Below, piece after piece: positions 44,553 to 48,621 of a stretch of 48,621 nt of DNA (position 1 is the first letter of the stretch; every line of letters begins with the position of its first letter). The DNA lies in NCBI GenBank assembly GCA_903772945.1, contig CAICTM010000788.1:1-48621 (forward strand), written 5' to 3'. The notes under the pieces were generated by a model. That model searched no databases and had not been told where the DNA came from. It saw only the letters and a list, made by a program, of their open reading frames with translations. The stretch is from Seminavis robusta (taxonomy: Eukaryota > Bacillariophyta > Bacillariophyceae > Naviculales > Naviculaceae). The position numbers and the translations under genes were made by a program.

Positions 44553-45149
44553 CTTCTCGAGACTCGAGAGTGATGCGATGAGACTTCCTAATATTTAGAT
44601 AGTCGAACTTGCTTCGAACAGATCTACCAGAACATGATCCCAATGGACCGTTGGCAGTTGAAAGGACGCTAATTACCATGTTGTTTAGACTAAGTGATTT
44701 GGATTCTTAGAAAGTTGGCGAGGCTCGTTTACGTAATTAAGCACTGTTTCGAATCCTCAATCGAATAATTCGACAGATCGTCATCGATTGAGAGATTTGG
44801 CTATGGAAAATTCGATGAGCTGGCTCGCGGGAGGCAAAGATAGAGAAGTCGATGTGGGCCAGCCAGTACCGTAGCTATGATAGCTGGGTGGATGACACAC
44901 CATAGGCATGGAATTGAAAAGGTATCTGTACTAGTGGTATTGGAGGTTTCAATCTAACAGACTCCTTACTTTAATTAAAATGAACAACAACTATCAAAAA
45001 CTAGCATCCATCCATCTTTCCAAAGTTTGAGCGTTTGAGCTGTTGCCTACAGGGACCAACACCTTCTTGTTGGGAAATTGAGAAATGGAAATGGAAAAAA
45101 GAAAGAGAGGTGCAATCACTCGCTAGTGTAGAACTGGTCTCGAACGTCT
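44553..45149. other. intergenic between tandem paralogs
   Basis: About 600 bp separate the start of one metallopeptidase-like gene from the stop of the other. It holds the promoter of the 41628-44552 gene. No other feature was recognised. Confidence 0.45.
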
Positions 45150-47676
45150 TCACTGCGGCCACGCTTGGATGATAACACTGGACAATTTGTCGTTTTCTTT
45201 GAAAACCATTGCCAGGACGTACGGGCTCACATCAATACTACCGGAATCGTCACGGCCAATCTCGCCGTTGGTTTCCTTCTGCCTTTTCTTCAAGATTTTT
45301 TCGCCAATCTTCACCGCTTCCTCTGCTGCCGTCTTGGCAAGACGGCGACTATCGGCAGCTCCATCCGTTGCGTCGTTTGATTGTGACTCTCCAAGATGGC
45401 GCCGTCTACAAAGACACGATTGATCAAGAGTCGGAGGCATTGCCATGCCATAATCAACCTGATAGTGCAAGTCTTCCAAGCTTGCAATGGTTATTCGGGA
45501 TAAGGAGCCAGCTTCCTCCTGAAAGCAGCTTTTTGCAAAGCCGCCACAATCGTCTTGTAGTGGGGCCCCGTCGTGGCATCCTGAAAGTGCTTGGTATTCA
45601 AAGGATGCCAATGCCATTGCGTCATAGGAGCAGGTATCACCAGTCTGATCGGTCATACGGTACGGTTCCCACAAGGTTCCAATTCCAAGCTATGGGGTTG
45701 TACGCGAAACGGTTTTATAAACGATAGTGAGAGACAAGGTTATCGATGCAGACGATACCGGTATCGTGAAGACGGTACTTACAACATGAAGCAGTGAAAG
45801 GCGCTGAGGCAGACATGGAAGCAGGAATGTAAGTATGATGTAGTGTGTTTCCCAGACCGCACAAACTAGCACTTACAAGGACTTCCTCGAGCTCGGCTTC
45901 ATTGTCCAGAACGGACGAATCAACCGCGATCTCGCCTGTGATGGGAAGATATGACCCCGCTATGTTGTTCCTTACCAGGGAAGGTCCAGCAATAGCCACA
46001 ACACCATCGCCATCTAGATCTCGCACGTCGGTGCACACCCACAAATCGTCTACTAGCATTGGTGTGGGTCCGCAATATGTCAGTGCACCGTTTGTCGAGG
46101 CATCAGGCAGATCACCGGTAATCGCGTTTGCCACAGAGGCGAAAGCTGAATGTGCAATCTGTTCGTTGACAAAAGTGCGCCAATCCTGGCTGGGTGTGGT
46201 GTCGATGTTGAATCCGGAATGATCGAAATCCGATCCACTCGTTTCTGCTGGAGTTGAAGAGTCACTTAGAGGTGGAGTATCCGTAGGCTCTTCTTTTTCT
46301 GGCTCCTCCATTTCTGGCTCCTCCATTTCTGGCTCCTCCTTTTCGGGCTCTTCCTTTTCGGGTTCTTCCTCCTTTTCGGGCTCTTCCCTTTCCGCCGCAT
46401 TGGCACCTCCTGGGGGCGGACTGGGGTTTGCAGATACACTCGGCTTCATGCTAACGCTTGGTTTGAAACTGACGCTCGGTGCGGAGCTTGGTTGGGAAGA
46501 AAGGCTAGGCTTCATGCTTACACTTGGTTTGAAACTGACGCTCGGTGTAGAGCTTGGTTGGGAAGAAATGCTAGGCTTCATGCTTACACTTGGTTTGAAA
46601 CTGACGCTCGGTGTAGAGCTTGGTTGGGAAGAAATGCTAGGCTTCATGCTAACGCTTGGTTTGAAACTGACGCTCGGCGTAGAACTTGGCTGGGAAGAAA
46701 GGCTAGGCTTCATGCTTACACTTGGTTTGAAACTGACGCTCGGCGAGGAACTTGGTTGACTACTGCTGCTGGGCTTAAAACTGATGCTTGGAGAATTGCT
46801 TGGCTGGCCGGAGATTGTTGGTTTCATTGAAATACTGGGGGCAAATGAAGTGCTTGGCATGCTGCTGGGTTGGCTACTGGTGCTGGGCTTGAAACTGACG
46901 CTGGGTGAGCTGCTTGGCTGACTGCTGCTGCTTGGTTTGAAGCTTACAGAGGGGGCTGGAGTACTTGCAACTTGGATCTCCTCATCAACGGTGAAAGCAC
47001 TTTGACTGGTGGGCGCGAAGCTCTCCGAGGGCGCTTGAGTTGGTGACAGAGTTGGGCCGAAAGAGGGTACTTCAGTTGGGGTGGAGCTCGGAGTAGATGT
47101 AAGAACAAAGTTTTGATTGAGGGGATCAATCCAATTTAAGTTCACAACTCCAATGCCAGCACCTTTCAGCGTGAGGCCTGCATTGGCAGCTCTGGACAAG
47201 AAGGAATCAAAGGAAGCTTCAACATCAAAGATATGAACATCCAAAGAGATGGCAACGGTGGAAACGTCGCCCAGATCATACAAATTGCAAATGTCGAACC
47301 AATCTGATTGAAAAAACGAGTCACCTTCATCTCGAGAGACAGTCGCAATGGTCACCAATGGATCTTGCACCATGTTAAGGGGGATTTTGAGGTCACCAGT
47401 TCCAGGTCCTCCTCCTCGCACTTCCAAGACGCAGAATGGGCGGAAAGGATAGTTGGTACGGAATGAGTCGTAGCTTGCCTGTATGTCGTCTGCAGTTGGC
47501 CCGCCTTGGTCCGCGATAGCAATTACCGTAAGGAGCTGTTCCTCATCTTCCGGAGTGAGCAGCTGACGGGATGTTTTTGAGGAGTGGTCTGACCTCAGGG
47601 AACTTCCATGAACACCACCCTGAGATGCGGCAAGTAGAGAAACGACGGCAAGCCGAAGCCAGTTGCTCATGGCCAT
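45150..47676 (-). CDS. secreted metallopeptidase paralog with degenerate active site, long PSxSxKPS linker
   Basis: About 786 residues in exons 45877-47676, 45783-45803 and 45150-45689, all phase 0. A signal peptide (about residues 1-24) is followed by the domain shared with the neighbour (LLTVIAIADQGGPTADDI; RPFCVLEV; SDWFDICNLYDL). Next is a long linker of 22-residue PSVSFKPSVSMKPSxSSQPS units (66-bp repeats), then an EKEEPEMEEPE acidic run. The peptidase-like domain follows (YCGPTPMLVDDLWVCTDVRD; LGIGTLWEPY; ITIASLEDLHYQVDYG). The micro-exon codes RLSLLHV where the neighbour has LHEFLHV: first His and catalytic Glu are gone, last His kept. The later CSHWFEDC becomes CGGFAKSC, losing another likely ligand. 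It therefore probably does not bind zinc or cut peptides. The neighbour's N-terminal domain is absent. Confidence 0.8.
45783..45803 (-). other. 21-nt micro-exon, paralogous position, motif lost
   Basis: Seven codons (RLSLLHV) between GCCTCAG and GTAAGT, phase 0 on both sides, same size and place as the HEFLH micro-exon of the neighbouring gene. Exon size and phase are kept while the active-site residues are not. Confidence 0.7.
46290..46390 (-). repeat. acidic EKEEPEMEEPE repeat
   Basis: A short purine/pyrimidine-biased tandem repeat (GGCTCCTCCATTTCT and GGCTCTTCCTTTTCG types on the plus strand) codes Glu/Lys/Pro units between the Ser/Pro linker and the peptidase-like domain. Confidence 0.75.
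46430..46960 (-). repeat. 66-bp tandem repeat encoding PSVSFKPSVSMKPS units
   Basis: Units of 66 bp (22 codons) are nearly identical over 46437-46745 and become diverged towards 46960. The near-identity of the central copies implies recent expansion or gene conversion. The Ser/Pro/Lys composition suggests an extended, possibly glycosylated or wall-associated spacer. Confidence 0.85.
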
Positions 47677-48621
47677 TGTAGATCAGCAGAATAGGAACGC
47701 CCAAAAGGATAAGAATGCATTGGCTTGCAGTGGACGGTGGATGCTTCCACCACAGTCGATTGTTGTGATTTTGCATCGCTTTCTCCAAACTCGTTCTCGT
47801 CTCGCGATAGTGAGACCCAATTTTGCGAAGATACTTAGGACTTCCGTAAGCTTTGGTACTTAAGAGACTGTGTGCGTACCGAGTAGAGGCAGGGGGCTCA
47901 TGGATCGTGTATCCCTAATGCCACGAATCGGCAGTTAACCAAAGCAATAAAGTGACCCCTGAAGCAACAATCGAAGAACTAATAGTGTCTACAAGCCAAA
48001 ACAAGCTCAAAGGGTCACTTTATCTCTTTGGTTGACCTCCGAATCGCCACTGCTCGCATCGAAGTCAAGATAAGCGCGACTGATGACGAGTTGATGTCGT
48101 TCGACGCCGGTATGGTAGTAGAGGGAAGCCACAACCAGAGCGAGTTTGGACGCTGGAGCTGCAACCACATACTAGTAGTGTTCAGTGAGCAACGCCGCAG
48201 CTGTGGCGCTCAATCTCCTTCCTGTTGTTGACCTCGCGGAGGGTGCGGCGGAGCGAAATCCTGCTACTACAACAACAACCATTCCTCGACGAGTACACCG
48301 CCTTTGAAGCTTGCGCTTGTTGCTACATCGGTAGTGGTAATATAGATGAATTATAGAACCCTTACTTGTATTTTAGAAGCGTCGTTTCATTGAGTATCAG
48401 CCTCCGGAGCATCGTCATGGTGGAGGATTGATTCGATTCGATCGATTGTTGTTGTTGCCGCTGCAGCCAACTTCGCGCCATTTCGAAAAGTGAAAAGACG
48501 CGAGCATGAGCCAAAAACGCGCGACCGCCTCCAGTTCTTCCGCGGACCGTCTCTTAATGACAGCATTCTTCTCACAATTTCAAAAAGTTTGCTCCTCCTC
48601 CGGCATACAGGGATCTCTTCT
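47677..48621. other. terminal intergenic stretch with a foldback repeat
   Basis: No gene was recognised up to the window end. It includes the promoter side of the 45150-47676 gene and the inverted repeat at 47937-48033. A minus-strand frame at 48387-48575 is not convincing. Confidence 0.4.
47937..48033. repeat. foldback element, 22-bp arms
   Basis: AACCAAAGCAATAAAGTGACCC-type arm at 47937-47958 (22 nt, core AAAGTGACCC) pairs with the arm at 48012-48033 (core GGGTCACTTT) with two mismatches across 53 nt. Size and symmetry resemble a miniature inverted-repeat element. Target-site duplications were not clear. Confidence 0.7.

Noticed and set aside
45769..45860. Continuous reading of the 653-codon frame through the micro-exon region
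   Set aside because: It would skip the conserved LGIGTLW domain. Splicing at GTAAGT/CAG sites in phase 0 restores homology to the neighbouring gene.
46400..46830. Plus-strand repeats of LGFMLTLGLKLTLG type
   Set aside because: Antisense to the PSVSFKPSVSMKPS repeat of the secreted paralog.
1..48621. tRNA, rRNA or snRNA genes
   Set aside because: No cloverleaf-compatible T-loop/anticodon combination or rRNA-like block was found by eye; a covariance-model scan would be decisive.

Overview
This is a eukaryotic nuclear window. Its genes have short GT-AG introns of about 60 to 260 bp and are separated by AT-moderate spacers full of transposon debris. Several features point to a diatom, probably a raphid pennate of the Seminavis type: a DUF6824-like regulator, a plastid presequence with an ASAFAP-like cleavage motif, secreted proteins with PSxSxKPS repeats, and diatom-style Crypton, Plavaka-like and retroelement relics. 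That identification is inference; no marker rRNA is present.

Layout. 1-14,400 is a transposon graveyard. It holds a frameshifted Crypton-type tyrosine recombinase (about 640-2404, +), a chimeric retroelement relic ending in a recognisable 3' tail (3031-4416, +), a large frameshifted Plavaka/CACTA-like transposase (6323-9968, -), the N-terminal piece of a second relative (12186-12668, -), inverted copies of another repeat (about 5150-5700 and 11740-12185), a perfect 96-bp tandem duplication (10299-10490) and a second 3' tail of the same retroelement family (13255-13458).

14,700-32,400 is mostly host genes: a myosin heavy chain (14729-18384, +), a PPIL3-type cyclophilin (19195-20001, -), ribosomal protein uS4/RPS9 (20668-21487, -), a secreted LPMO-like plus GH18 chitinase fusion (24175-26897, +), a heat-shock-factor-like gene broken by indels (27091-28404, -), a small plastid-targeted coiled-coil protein (29870-30331, -) and a DUF6824 protein (30875-32379, -). 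32,400-36,700 is mainly decayed DNA.

36,773-48,621 carries a Ser/Arg-rich disordered protein (+), the 60S-biogenesis GTPase NOG1 (38699-40924, -) and a tandem pair of secreted metallopeptidase-like genes (41628-44552 and 45150-47676, -). In both paralogs the zinc-motif region lies on its own 21-nt micro-exon. The first gene keeps HEFLHxxG plus a later His; the second has lost the first His, the Glu and that later His, so it looks like a pseudoenzyme.

The genes do not form an operon or pathway. The nearest thing to a system is the tandem metallopeptidase/pseudo-metallopeptidase pair. The chitin-directed fusion enzyme is the other notable protein. Exon boundaries were placed by hand from splice consensus, reading frame and family conservation.
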